Shown here piece after piece: positions 38,997 through 47,733 of a DNA stretch of 64,000 nt. The first letter of the stretch is position 1. Every line of letters starts with the position of its first letter. The notes under the pieces were generated by a model, which worked only from the letters and a program-made list of their open reading frames with translations, made no database searches and was not told the DNA's origin. Position numbers and translations under genes: made by a program. The DNA comes from Rhodothermaceae bacterium (lineage in GTDB: Bacteria; Bacteroidota; Rhodothermia; Rhodothermales; Bin80): contig VXSC01000018.1 in the NCBI GenBank assembly GCA_009838195.1, positions 1 through 64,000 on the forward strand. The letters are read 5' to 3'.

Positions 38997-39814
38997 TGAT
39001 GAGTATCATACGACCGAGGCTGGGACGAATCGCCTATTTGGGTTTTTGCACGCTTGTGTTTGTGTTTTTGATTGCTCCAATCATCGTGATCGTCCCACTC
39101 AGCTTCAATGCCGAGCCATACTTTACATTCTCCGAAGCGATGTTGAGGTTGGACCCGGATGCGTGGTCATTCCGATGGTATCGCGAGATCGCCCAGAATG
39201 AGGTGTGGAGGAACAGTCTGGTAAACAGTGTCGTCATCGGAACCAGTGCGACGCTGCTGGCGACTGTACTCGGCACGCTGGCAGCACTCGGACTTGCAAA
39301 CCCGAACATGCCTGCGCGACGCGTGATCATGGGAGTGATTATTTCGCCAATGGTAGTCCCCGTGATCATAGCGGCAGCTGGCATGTTTTTCTTCTATTCG
39401 GGTCTTGGGCTCGGGCAGACCTATCTGAGTATTATCCTAGCTCACGCCACACTGGGGGTTCCATTTGTCGTCGTTACGGTGACGGCTACTTTGGCCGCCT
39501 ACGATCCTACCCTCAACAATGCAGCAGCAAGTCTGGGAGCGGGTCCGTGGACTACGTTCCGGCGTGTCCAATTTCCACTAATTTCCCCCGGAGTGATGTC
39601 TGGTGCCCTTTTTGCCTTTGCAATATCCTTTGACGAAGTAATCGTCGTGCTGTTTATGGCAGGTACCGAACAGCGTACGATCCCACGTCAGATGTGGGCG
39701 GGGATCAGAGAGCAGATCAGTCCAGCGATTTTAGCCGTTGCAACGTTTTTGATCGTATTTGCGGTCCTCTTGCTTATGACGGTAAACTGGTTGAGGCGGC
39801 GGGCCGAAGCTTAG
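38996..39814 (+). CDS. ABC transporter permease, PotC-like
   Basis: The second permease of the importer, 272 residues with six membrane segments. The first is LGFCTLVFVFLIAPIIVIVP, and the EAA loop NAAASLGAGPWTTFRRVQFP is clear. ATG 38996 shares one base with the stop codon of the previous gene, and a second ATG follows directly. It ends the four-gene operon; the next gene is convergent. Confidence 0.9.
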   Translation: MMSIIRPRLGRIAYLGFCTLVFVFLIAPIIVIVPLSFNAEPYFTFSEAMLRLDPDAWSFRWYREIAQNEVWRNSLVNSVVIGTSATLLATVLGTLAALGLANPNMPARRVIMGVIISPMVVPVIIAAAGMFFFYSGLGLGQTYLSIILAHATLGVPFVVVTVTATLAAYDPTLNNAAASLGAGPWTTFRRVQFPLISPGVMSGALFAFAISFDEVIVVLFMAGTEQRTIPRQMWAGIREQISPAILAVATFLIVFAVLLLMTVNWLRRRAEA

Positions 39815-39893
39815 AACAGGGTACACTACGGAGGCGGATGATTGCCCTGACTGTATTTAGACTGCGCCAGCTGAATGAGCGGCGAGGATGGAG

Positions 39894-40556
39894 TCAGACC
39901 TTTTGCAGTAAGGTCATTCCGTCCCCAATGGGTACCAGAGTCAGATGCACCCGGGAATCCTGATGGAGTTTTTTGTTTAGAGTCTGGATAGACTGTGTGG
40001 ATGCGCTTTCTGTTGCAGGATTAGCAGCATCTCCTCCACGCAGGACATTGTCAATCATGATCAATCCACCAGATCGAACCAGAGGCAGGGATTTCTCGAA
40101 ATACACATCATAACTTTCTTTATCCGCATCAATGAAGGCGGCATCAAACGTATTTGCTTTCCCGCTTGCAAGAAGCTCATCTAGGGTTTGTGATGCAGGA
40201 GCTAAATGTAGCGTAATCCGATCAGCAACTCCAGCTTCCGACCAGTACCTACGTGCCACTTTGGTGTAATCCTCACTGACGTCACATGCAACGATATGTC
40301 CATCGGAAGGGAGTGCCAGCATCATTGCCAGGGTGGAGTATCCAGTGAAGGTGCCAATTTCCAGGACGGATCGTGCCTGCATTAGACGCAACAGGGTTGC
40401 CATAAACTGCCCCTGATCGGGAGAAATCTGCATCTTGGCCTCTGGATGCCGTGCAGTTTCTTCCCGCAGCTCGGCTAAAAGGGGATGCTCGCGCAGTGAG
40501 ACATCCAGGATATATTCACGTAATTCATCGGTGAGTGCGAGTGTAGATCGGGACAT
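39894..40556 (-). CDS. SAM-dependent O-methyltransferase (caffeoyl-CoA/catechol type)
   Basis: A 220-residue class I methyltransferase. The SAM-binding motif is VLEIGTFTGYSTLAMM, followed by IVACDVSEDY, the metal-binding FDAAFIDADKESYDVYFE and LIMIDNVLRGG. These are the landmarks of the divalent-cation-dependent O-methyltransferase family 3. The natural substrate is not readable. It follows trmB on the same strand at a distance of 34 bases. Confidence 0.92.
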   Translation of the reverse strand: MSRSTLALTDELREYILDVSLREHPLLAELREETARHPEAKMQISPDQGQFMATLLRLMQARSVLEIGTFTGYSTLAMMLALPSDGHIVACDVSEDYTKVARRYWSEAGVADRITLHLAPASQTLDELLASGKANTFDAAFIDADKESYDVYFEKSLPLVRSGGLIMIDNVLRGGDAANPATESASTQSIQTLNKKLHQDSRVHLTLVPIGDGMTLLQKV

Positions 40557-40590
40557 GAGAGTTGATCACAGAATAAATGGACTCTGTTAG

Positions 40591-41550
40591 TTAATAATAG
40601 GTGCCGCTAAGTGTTAGGTCCTGCTGTGTCAGCCAGCGGCTGACAGCTTTTACCGCCTCACTGGTTCCACGTGTTGCAATTGGGTTACCGAAATTCATCA
40701 CACTCAAAAGCAGATCGGCGTCCGCTTTCCCTGTGGGGCGAAGCTGGATAAAGAGTTCCTGTACCAGTTCCGGTTCATGGGAGCGTGCGACAAAAACCAG
40801 CCCTCTTTGGCCAATCATCTGCAATACATCCAAGATTACAACGTGGCCCTTGGGGAAATGGTGAACCACCTTCTCAAATTCAGTGATTTCTGGAATCGAT
40901 CCGTTCAGGAGTGCGTGATGCATGCCATTTTCTTTGCGAATTTCGGGAGGAATGTCCGGCACATGCCGGACATGTTTCTTTATGTGTGCATGGTAAAAGC
41001 TGCGGCCGGCTTCGCGCCATTTGGATGCATACTTTGTTTGAAGAACTGCAGAAGGAGGAGGATGATTGGTGACCTTGTAGTAGCCCGATTCAAGGGCTAT
41101 GGAGACGGTTTGTTCAAAGTATGAACTATCATCTGTGGTGACGAGCAAAGAGCCATCTGCGGTGAGGCGTGCAGCAAGCAGTTCAAAAAACGAATGCTGA
41201 AACAGTCGTTTTTCGGCATGTCGTTCCTTTCGCCAAGGATCGGGAAAATTCACATAGACCCGAGAAACGCTCTCGCTAGATAGAACATTGCGCAAAAGAA
41301 ACAAACCACTTCCATGATGCATCCGAACGTTGGACACATTCGCACTGCGCAGGCGCTTGAATGCGCGTGTAACGGATCCACGTGCGACATCTGCTCCGAG
41401 GCAGTTCCATTCCGGATGTGTTTTGGCGATCCACTCCAGGAAGCTGCCATCACCGAACCCAATTTCCAACACGACCGGTGCATCGCGATGGAATAGTTCC
41501 ATATTCTTTGCCGGCAAAGGCAACTTCGGCAGATCCAAAAAGAGAGGCAT
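40591..41550 (-). CDS. trmB: tRNA (guanine-N7-)-methyltransferase with C-terminal extension
   Basis: Methylates G46 of tRNA. The SAM site is VVLEIGFGDGSFLEWIA, and the catalytic and tRNA-binding motif FPDPWRKERHAEKRL is complete. The 319 residues exceed the usual 210-240: about the last 110 form an additional domain (from about HHFPKGHVVILDVLQ) also seen in a subset of TrmB proteins. It lies 10 bases after the asparaginase gene. Confidence 0.93.
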   Translation of the reverse strand: MPLFLDLPKLPLPAKNMELFHRDAPVVLEIGFGDGSFLEWIAKTHPEWNCLGADVARGSVTRAFKRLRSANVSNVRMHHGSGLFLLRNVLSSESVSRVYVNFPDPWRKERHAEKRLFQHSFFELLAARLTADGSLLVTTDDSSYFEQTVSIALESGYYKVTNHPPPSAVLQTKYASKWREAGRSFYHAHIKKHVRHVPDIPPEIRKENGMHHALLNGSIPEITEFEKVVHHFPKGHVVILDVLQMIGQRGLVFVARSHEPELVQELFIQLRPTGKADADLLLSVMNFGNPIATRGTSEAVKAVSRWLTQQDLTLSGTYY

Positions 41551-41560
41551 GACTCAAGCC

Positions 41561-42598
41561 TTAGGCATAGAGGTATGCCATTTCAATATGTCTGGCTCCA
41601 TCATTGTCTGCAACAGCCATTTGCGCAGCCCCCCGAATGCGAGCACCGGCAACTTCACCGGCTTTGTTGAATGCATAGAACGACACATTAAATGCAGGTT
41701 CTCCTGCCTGATTTTGCAGTCGAGCCAGGTGTGTATTTCGTGCAATACGCTCGCATGCATACAGACATGCATCTTCAGGGCTGTCTCCCATGCGCATGCG
41801 TTCCACGATCAGAAAGCTGCAGCAATTCTCAAGGTTGGCTTCCCCGCGTCCAGTTGACCCGGCTGCTCCAACCTCGTTGTCACAGTAAAGACCGGCTCCA
41901 ATGATGGGGGAGTCCCCTACACGACCAGGGATCTTGAATGCTAGGCCACTCGTTGTTGTCACGCTGCTGATGTTTCCCTGCAGATCCATCGCCGAGCAAT
42001 GGATGGTACCCCAGTGCTCATAACCGCGTTGCATGGCTTCTCCCAGATCTACGTCTTCTGGGCTATGGGGAGGCAAATAGTCATCTCGATTGGAGAGAGT
42101 CTCACGCCATCGAACCCAAATTTCACGGGCTTCCTGTGTGAGCAAGTTCTCGATTGAGAAGCCGTGCATTCGAGCGAAGTCCTGTGCTCCTTTTGCAACC
42201 AGTAGCACATGATCAGTGCGTTCAAGCACAAGTTTTGCAACCTTGGACGGGTATTTAATCCCCTGGAGGGAAGCCACAGCTCCCGCTCTGCCAGTTGGGC
42301 CATGCATGACCGCAGAGTCTAATTCAACGACGCCATTCGCATTTGGGAGACCACCATATCCTACGGTTCTGTCATTCGGGTCTTCCTCCACCAGGTTAAC
42401 GCCTGCGATCACTGCATCCAGTGCATCGGCCCCCGCATTTATCTCTTCAACCGCACGGGCTACTGCACCAAGGCCATTACGACTTGCAATTGCGACAGGA
42501 CCGGCGGCGGAGTATATTTTCGGTCGAAGGACGGTTGCCGCGCTGGCAACAGCGCTGCTTCGGATGAAATCTCGTCGGGTCATAGGGGTTTTTTTCAT
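41561..42598 (-). CDS. N4-(beta-N-acetylglucosaminyl)-L-asparaginase (glycosylasparaginase), Tat-exported
   Basis: A 345-residue Ntn-hydrolase that cleaves the GlcNAc-Asn link. A twin-arginine signal (TRRDFIRSSAVASAATVLR) is at the N-terminus. Family landmarks are ALDAVIAGVNLVEEDP, VGYGGLPNANGVVELD, the autocleavage site HWGTIHC (new N-terminal Thr) and GRVGDSPIIGAGLYCD. The precursor should cleave itself into two chains before the Thr. Its place between ruvA and trmB suggests a housekeeping-rich operon. Confidence 0.93.
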   Translation of the reverse strand: MKKTPMTRRDFIRSSAVASAATVLRPKIYSAAGPVAIASRNGLGAVARAVEEINAGADALDAVIAGVNLVEEDPNDRTVGYGGLPNANGVVELDSAVMHGPTGRAGAVASLQGIKYPSKVAKLVLERTDHVLLVAKGAQDFARMHGFSIENLLTQEAREIWVRWRETLSNRDDYLPPHSPEDVDLGEAMQRGYEHWGTIHCSAMDLQGNISSVTTTSGLAFKIPGRVGDSPIIGAGLYCDNEVGAAGSTGRGEANLENCCSFLIVERMRMGDSPEDACLYACERIARNTHLARLQNQAGEPAFNVSFYAFNKAGEVAGARIRGAAQMAVADNDGARHIEMAYLYA

Positions 42599-42638
42599 CG
42601 GAGGAATAAAGGATGGTTCAAATCACGAATCAAGGTAA

Positions 42639-43220
42639 CTATTGGCCAAGAGCTAGTTGCAAAAACTCTTCAGCCGTATTGACTTCAGGGTGAGACCGCA
42701 TGACTTTACGTAGCAGGTGTTCGGCCTTTGCACGGGAGAGCCCAAGAGTTTCCAGGGCGGCGAGTGCATCTGCCCGGGCATTGGTTGCCCCGGAGGAGTC
42801 TACCTGTGCAAGATCGAGTTCACTGATGCGATCAAACAGATCTACCACTAGACGTTCAGCAGTTTTGCGTCCGACCCCGTTGATGCGTTGCAGCATGACC
42901 GGCTCCCTCATGGTGATGTATTTTACCAGTTCCTCGGGGGACAAAGTTGAAAGAGCTGCAATGGCAATCCTCGGACCGATTCCAGAGACACTGAGAAACA
43001 ATTCAAAGATTGCCCGCTCAACGGAAGAAACGAACCCAAATAACTGCTCTCGGTCTTCCCGGGTATAATGATGTGTAAGCAGTCGTACCTTTTCACCGGA
43101 ATGAGGCAATTTATCAGAGGTAGACATTGGAATGAAAACGCGGTATCCAATTCCTTGCACATCGATGACTGCGTGGGTAGGCCCTTTGCTGCTCAGGATC
43201 CCTTCAATGTATTCGATCAT
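42639..43220 (-). CDS. ruvA: Holliday junction branch migration protein RuvA
   Basis: A 193-residue junction-binding protein of the RuvABC resolvasome. The N-terminal OB fold (MIEYIEGILSSKGPTHAVID) precedes two helix-hairpin-helix units (FLSVSGIGPRIAIAALSTL; RINGVGRKTAERLVVDL) and a RuvB-contacting C-terminal domain (DALAALETLGLSRAKAEHLL). ruvB and ruvC are not next to it. It diverges from murJ. Confidence 0.95.
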   Translation of the reverse strand: MIEYIEGILSSKGPTHAVIDVQGIGYRVFIPMSTSDKLPHSGEKVRLLTHHYTREDREQLFGFVSSVERAIFELFLSVSGIGPRIAIAALSTLSPEELVKYITMREPVMLQRINGVGRKTAERLVVDLFDRISELDLAQVDSSGATNARADALAALETLGLSRAKAEHLLRKVMRSHPEVNTAEEFLQLALGQ

Positions 43221-43273
43221 GGATTTCGCGGATTATGGGCAAGATACGACTGGTTCACAAACACAGGGGCAAG

Positions 43274-44938
43274 ATGATGGATGAGGCGAAAACTCCAGAA
43301 GGAAACCGCGCCTCCGTTGTGGCACTGGGGATTCTGTCGAGTCGTGTATTGGGTTTGATTCGATGGAGTCTCATGGCCCGCTACTTTGGCAGTGGAGCTC
43401 ATGCGGATGTATTGAGAGCAGCATTCCAGGCACCGAACGCCCTGCAGAACCTGCTTGGCGAAGGTACGATGTCAGCAGCATTCATCCCTGTGTATAGCAA
43501 GATGATCGAGGAAGGGAGACCGGAGGCGGCGGGGCGATTTGCTGGTAGTATTCTCGGGTTACTGACGGCAGTGGTCTGTGCGGGTGTGCTGTTGGGAGTT
43601 TGGCTGGCCCACCCCATCTGTTCCGTACTCATGCGAGGGTTTGTTGGGGATGCTGCTGAGGTGGCTGCCGGGTTGCGGGAGGTGGACCGACTTCTTCTGG
43701 CGGTTGACATGGTTCGGCTTGCTTTTCCAATGGCCGGCATCCTGGTCCTGTCTTCCTGGGCGCTGGGTGTCCTCAATAGTCACCGGCGATTTCTCATGCC
43801 CTACTTCGCACCGATATTATGGAATGTGACCATTATCGGCTCGCTCCTGGGTGTCGGAAGCGTGATTGGGTTTACTCCGGGGGAGAATGGAGCCTCTATA
43901 TTGCCGGAGACCCTCACCCGACTCCTGACCGCGGTTTTTCTTGGCGGAGTGATTGGCGGTTTGATGCAGTTTTTGATTCAATTGCCATCGGTTGCATTTG
44001 TGATAAAAGGATTTCGCCTCAGTCTCTCTACTCGTGTGGACGGCGTGCGTCGAGCACTAGCTGCTGTGGGGCCTGCATTGGCAGGTCGAGGCGTTGCCCA
44101 GCTTTCGGCGTATGTGGACATCCTGCTCGCAACGCTTCTGGTTGAGGGGGCCGTAGCAAGTATCGGGTATGCACAGGTCCTCTACATCCTTCCGATTTCA
44201 CTTTTTGGTCTATCGGTTGCGGCGGCCGAGTTGCCGGAGCTCACGCGAATTGGGGCCAGCAGCTTTTCCCGCATGGCAGATAGGATTCGCGCAGGACTTC
44301 GGCAGGGTTTATTTCTGGCAGTTCCCACAGCTCTGGGGTACATCGCATTGGGCTATGTAATCATTGGAGCGATTTATCGTGGGGGCTTGTTCGGGATTGA
44401 TGATAATTGGCTCACCTATTTCATTCTTGCCACATACAGCCTCGGGCTATTGGCTACAGTCAGCAGCCGCTTGTTGCAGAACGGGTTCTGGGCTCTCGGT
44501 GATACCCGTACCCCGGCACGCATGGCGCTGGTCCGGGCCATTATTGCACTGGTGGTGGCGATCCCGGCAATGTTTGCACTTGATCAGTTGTCGATATCGC
44601 AGGTCACTGGGGCTGGCTCATCAACGCTGTACTTTGGTGCGGTCGGGCTGGCAGCAGGTAGCGCTGTCGCGGCGTGGGTTGAGTGGATATTCCTTGGGCG
44701 GGCATTGAAGCGCCGGTTAGAGGCAGCATTTATTCCTTGGCGTGCTGTAGGGGAAATGATACTAATAGCACTGATTTCACTAATCCCGACCATTGCTTTT
44801 TGGTATGTCGTCACTCAAAATTGGAGTCCACTATGGAGTGGGATCACCGTTACAGTTCTATTTGCCGCGACCTATCTTAATCTTTCAAATTTAAGAGGTC
44901 GTTCAGAGCTAAAAGCCTGGCTCGGCCGACTCAGATAA
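43274..44938 (+). CDS. murJ: Lipid II flippase MurJ
   Basis: A MOP-superfamily membrane protein of about 554 residues that flips lipid II across the inner membrane for peptidoglycan synthesis. It has about 14 membrane segments, the MurJ-type GILSSRVLGLIRWSLMARYFG start and ALQNLLGEGTMSAAFIPVY in the first part. The frame is open from 43235, but ATG 43274 (or the next ATG at 43277) follows AGGGG and fits the family better. The intergenic space to the divergent ruvA is only about 50 bases, so the two share a promoter region. Confidence 0.93.
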   Translation: MMDEAKTPEGNRASVVALGILSSRVLGLIRWSLMARYFGSGAHADVLRAAFQAPNALQNLLGEGTMSAAFIPVYSKMIEEGRPEAAGRFAGSILGLLTAVVCAGVLLGVWLAHPICSVLMRGFVGDAAEVAAGLREVDRLLLAVDMVRLAFPMAGILVLSSWALGVLNSHRRFLMPYFAPILWNVTIIGSLLGVGSVIGFTPGENGASILPETLTRLLTAVFLGGVIGGLMQFLIQLPSVAFVIKGFRLSLSTRVDGVRRALAAVGPALAGRGVAQLSAYVDILLATLLVEGAVASIGYAQVLYILPISLFGLSVAAAELPELTRIGASSFSRMADRIRAGLRQGLFLAVPTALGYIALGYVIIGAIYRGGLFGIDDNWLTYFILATYSLGLLATVSSRLLQNGFWALGDTRTPARMALVRAIIALVVAIPAMFALDQLSISQVTGAGSSTLYFGAVGLAAGSAVAAWVEWIFLGRALKRRLEAAFIPWRAVGEMILIALISLIPTIAFWYVVTQNWSPLWSGITVTVLFAATYLNLSNLRGRSELKAWLGRLR

Positions 44939-45173
44939 AAGGGTTATACCTCTGGAACACATGATGCTTCTCTTGGAGACGTATCCCTGTTTTAATGGGA
45001 ATGTAAAGTAGCAGCGAAGCAGAGTTTTGCAGTGGAAGTGATCGGGTACCACGGCATCGGAAGAATCAAAGTCTGTGCCACCGAATCAATACTTTGGGAA
45101 CAAGGACAAAATTGTTGGGTTGGTGAAACTGGCGAGTTTATTATCTAACGGTAAAACTTCTCGCCGTACCCCC

Positions 45174-45193
45174 CCCACGCCTTCGTGCGTGGG
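45174..45193 (+). other. Short stem-loop upstream of the NYN gene
   Basis: CCCACGC (45174-45180) pairs perfectly with GCGTGGG (45187-45193) around a six-base loop. It is preceded by a run of C and is five bases from the next hairpin. The stretch between murJ and this point (44939-45173) shows no gene. Confidence 0.6.
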
Positions 45194-45198
45194 CCGCA

Positions 45199-45225
45199 GG
45201 GCCTCTTCGGAGGCCCTAGCTTTTT
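45199..45225 (+). terminator. Terminator-like hairpin ending at the NYN start codon
   Basis: GGGCCTC (45199-45205), tetraloop TTCG and GAGGCCC (45210-45216) form a perfect 7-bp stem, followed by TAGCTTTTT. It is a textbook intrinsic terminator, but it ends one base before the first possible ATG (45226) of the NYN gene and 12 bases before the second. It may end the murJ transcript, or act as an attenuator or RNA target of the NYN protein. Confidence 0.8.
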
Positions 45226-45237
45226 ATGAGATCATTG

Positions 45238-45864
45238 ATGCGGACAATCGTATATGTGGACGGGTTCAACTTGTACTATGGAGCCCTCAAAGGCACACCC
45301 TATAAGTGGCTGGATCTCCCCCTACTGTTCAAGAACATGCTTCAGCCGCATCATGATATTCAACTGGTTCGATATTTTACTGCAAAACTGTCAGTTTCAC
45401 GGGGCGATCGAGCAGAGTCAGAGAGGCAAAACGCATATTTAAGAGCCTTACGAAAACATAGAAGCAATGTCCTAAAGATTCACCTTGGGCATTTCTTAAC
45501 CCACGAAATCCGCCTTCCGCTTGTGCGCCCTAAAGGAAAGCAAAAAATGGCTCGCGTATGGAAAACCGAAGAAAAGGGTTCAGATGTTAATCTGGCTGTT
45601 CACTTGCTGAATGACGCTTGGACGGGCAAATGTGACTGTGCTGTGGTTGTTACGAATGACAGTGATATAGCCGAGGCGATGCGTCTGATAAAGGAGCAGC
45701 ATAAAATTCGTATCGGTTTGGTTACGCCGGGGAAACGGAAGCAGTCAAAGCAACTGAAATATCATGCGGATTTTATTCAACGTGTCCGCGCCGGTGCACT
45801 TAGAGAATCACAGTTACCCAATCCAATCCCACAAACGAATATTTTCAAGCCCCAAAGTTGGTAG
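45238..45864 (+). CDS. NYN-domain (PIN-like) ribonuclease
   Basis: A 208-residue protein of the NYN/LabA group of metal-dependent PIN-like nucleases. The conserved acidic residues are in TIVYVDGFNLYYGALKG, KTEEKGSDVNLAVHLL and VVVTNDSDIAEAM. The C-terminus ends NIFKPQSW, typical of a widely but patchily distributed subfamily. ATG 45238 gives the family-typical MRTIVYVDGFN start; ATG 45226 is also possible. Two hairpins lie directly upstream. I do not see a partner antitoxin gene; a regulatory or defence role is possible but not shown. Confidence 0.88.
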   Translation: MRTIVYVDGFNLYYGALKGTPYKWLDLPLLFKNMLQPHHDIQLVRYFTAKLSVSRGDRAESERQNAYLRALRKHRSNVLKIHLGHFLTHEIRLPLVRPKGKQKMARVWKTEEKGSDVNLAVHLLNDAWTGKCDCAVVVTNDSDIAEAMRLIKEQHKIRIGLVTPGKRKQSKQLKYHADFIQRVRAGALRESQLPNPIPQTNIFKPQSW

Positions 45865-46100
45865 ACAGGAGGCCAAAAATTTCAGCGCATGCTGATGATG
45901 TACCGGAGAAGGGGTTGAATGAGGTTAATCGGGGAGTACGTAATTTATGAGTCGATTAATATCTGTGTACCAAAAAACGTTCACCCATAAACACCACGTT
46001 GTATGGATGGTCGGTGTCAAGCCAGATTCACTCGTGGTGGTGCCGAGTACACTGGTTCATTTCCCGTGAAGTGGGTAGACCCAATCGGATCCTGAGCTAT

Positions 46101-46523
46101 ATGGCACGGATTATTCGCACCGGTAATACACCAGCCAAAGAGCGCAATGCTCATATGCGCACCTGCGCAGAGCTGCTTCGCCTTTTGGCAGAAAAAGATT
46201 ACTTTGATGAGGAAGCGAAGGATATGGTAGCACTCTTTATCTTTTCGCTGCGCGGGATCTATGCGACGATTGAAGGGAGTGCCGACGTATGGGATGAGCG
46301 AAATTACTGGAAGCGTGCGGAAGCTCTTCGCAATGACTGGCGCTGGAGCGAAAAGGCAGCAGATACTCTTGAAACACTGATCCGCCAAGATGAGTGGAGG
46401 AAAATTCCCGATATTATGATGGAATTGTTTCCGCGTTTTCAAAAGGTCACTATTGTAACTATCACTCGGAACGCCGATCACTGGTGTGGAGCGTTGAAAG
46501 CACTTTTAGCTTCTAAAGAATGA
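46101..46523 (+). CDS. Conserved protein of unknown function, translationally linked to yqgE
   Basis: A 140-residue soluble, mainly helical protein, rich in charged and aromatic residues (FDEEAKDMVALFIFSLRGIY; DVWDERNYWKRAEAL). I do not recognise a named domain. ATG 46101 is chosen since upstream sequence in the frame looks non-coding. Its last four bases overlap the ATG of the yqgE gene, so the two are probably translated together. The 235 bases before it (45865-46100) hold no recognisable gene. Confidence 0.75.
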   Translation: MARIIRTGNTPAKERNAHMRTCAELLRLLAEKDYFDEEAKDMVALFIFSLRGIYATIEGSADVWDERNYWKRAEALRNDWRWSEKAADTLETLIRQDEWRKIPDIMMELFPRFQKVTIVTITRNADHWCGALKALLASKE

Positions 46524-47083
46524 CCCGATACAGCCCAAGAGAGATTGTGCCCGGCGATTTGCTTATCGCGCCGCCTAACCAGCTTTCAGATCCGTTTAAT
46601 CGGACAGTTGTTCTGATGTGTGTGCATGATGCGGAGGGCAGTTTGGGCCTGGTCGTGAATCGTCCAACACAATTGTCGCTCAATCGCATTCTGGATCATG
46701 AAGTCGATGGGCATGTGATTTATGAGGGCGGTCCGGTAGAGCAGGACTGTCTCACCTATCTCCACCGGTGTGAAGATCGCATACAGGAATCACAACCGGT
46801 TATGGAGGATGTACGTTTTTGCGGGGATATTCAAGATGTGATCCAAGCAGTAAAAGATCACTCCGTTACATCCAGACAAATCCGCTTTTTTGTAGGATAT
46901 TCCGGTTGGGCACCGGGGCAGCTGGAACAGGAGTTGAGAGAGGGATGCTGGTTTATGACACACGGAAATTCGGACCTGATCTTTGAATACGAGCCCAGCA
47001 CACTCTGGCGCCAAGTTCTCCGGAAAATGGGAGGAGAGTATGCAATTCTGGCAAACTTCCCCGCTGACCCGACCCTGAATTAA
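46520..47083 (+). CDS. YqgE/AlgH family protein (UPF0301)
   Basis: A 187-residue YqgE/AlgH-family protein. The N-terminal GDLLIAPPNQLSDPFNRTVV, LGLVVNRPTQLSLNRIL, YEGGPVEQDCLTYLHR and FFVGYSGWAPGQLEQEL are the family landmarks. AlgH was first linked to alginate regulation, but the molecular function of the family is unsettled. It overlaps the previous gene by four bases and is convergent with folE at 9 bases. Confidence 0.92.
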   Translation: MTRYSPREIVPGDLLIAPPNQLSDPFNRTVVLMCVHDAEGSLGLVVNRPTQLSLNRILDHEVDGHVIYEGGPVEQDCLTYLHRCEDRIQESQPVMEDVRFCGDIQDVIQAVKDHSVTSRQIRFFVGYSGWAPGQLEQELREGCWFMTHGNSDLIFEYEPSTLWRQVLRKMGGEYAILANFPADPTLN

Positions 47084-47091
47084 GGCAAGCG

Positions 47092-47733
47092 CTACTTCGC
47101 GTTTATCAGTTGCAAAAACTCTGCACGTGTGGTTGCCTCAGATAGAAAGGTCCCGCTCATGGCACTGGTAGCTGTAAGCGCGTTCTGCTTCTCTACGCCA
47201 CGCATAGACATACACAGATGCGTAGCTTCAATCACGACAGCGGTTCCGAGAGGTTGGAGGACCTCATCAATCGCATCTCTGATCTGAACGGTTAAGCGTT
47301 CCTGCACTTGCAGACGGCGGGCAAACGCATCAACAACCCGGGGGATTTTACTCAGGCCGACAATATGATTCTGTGCGATATAAGCAACATGGGCCTTGCC
47401 GATGAAAGGGAGCAGATGGTGCTCGCATAGGCTGAACACGTCGATATCACGGACCAGAATCATTTCGCTATAGTCCTCCTCAAAGACGGCAGATTCCAGG
47501 ATCGCTTTTGCATCGACGTTGTATCCCTGCGTCAGATATGAAAGAGATTTGGCGACACGCTCAGGGGTCTTCAGTAAGCCCTCGCGCGCGGGATCTTCTC
47601 CAAGAAGCCGTAGAATCTTGTGAACATGATCACCAAGATCAGCAGCTGGGATCTCGTTATTTAGAGTCTGATCTAACAGATCTGCGTGATTCATCCGGTC
47701 CAAAGTAGTCTGCTGAGTTTTTTGGTGTTTCAT
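47092..47733 (-). CDS. folE: GTP cyclohydrolase I
   Basis: A 213-residue enzyme that converts GTP to dihydroneopterin triphosphate, the first step of folate and pterin synthesis. Zinc and catalytic residues are in [20 protein letters not shown] and in [13 protein letters not shown]. If the first ATG at 47733 is used the gene overlaps the upstream PTPS-like gene by 77 bases; the ATG at 47694 (MNHADLLDQ) would cut this to 38. Either way the two must be translated from one transcript. Confidence 0.95.
   Translation of the reverse strand: MKHQKTQQTTLDRMNHADLLDQTLNNEIPAADLGDHVHKILRLLGEDPAREGLLKTPERVAKSLSYLTQGYNVDAKAILESAVFEEDYSEMILVRDIDVFSLCEHHLLPFIGKAHVAYIAQNHIVGLSKIPRVVDAFARRLQVQERLTVQIRDAIDEVLQPLGTAVVIEATHLCMSMRGVEKQNALTATSAMSGTFLSEATTRAEFLQLINAK

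Noticed and set aside
45075-45305. A 76-codon plus-strand frame over the hairpins before the NYN gene
   Set aside because: It runs through two hairpins and out of frame into the NYN gene; it has no independent support.
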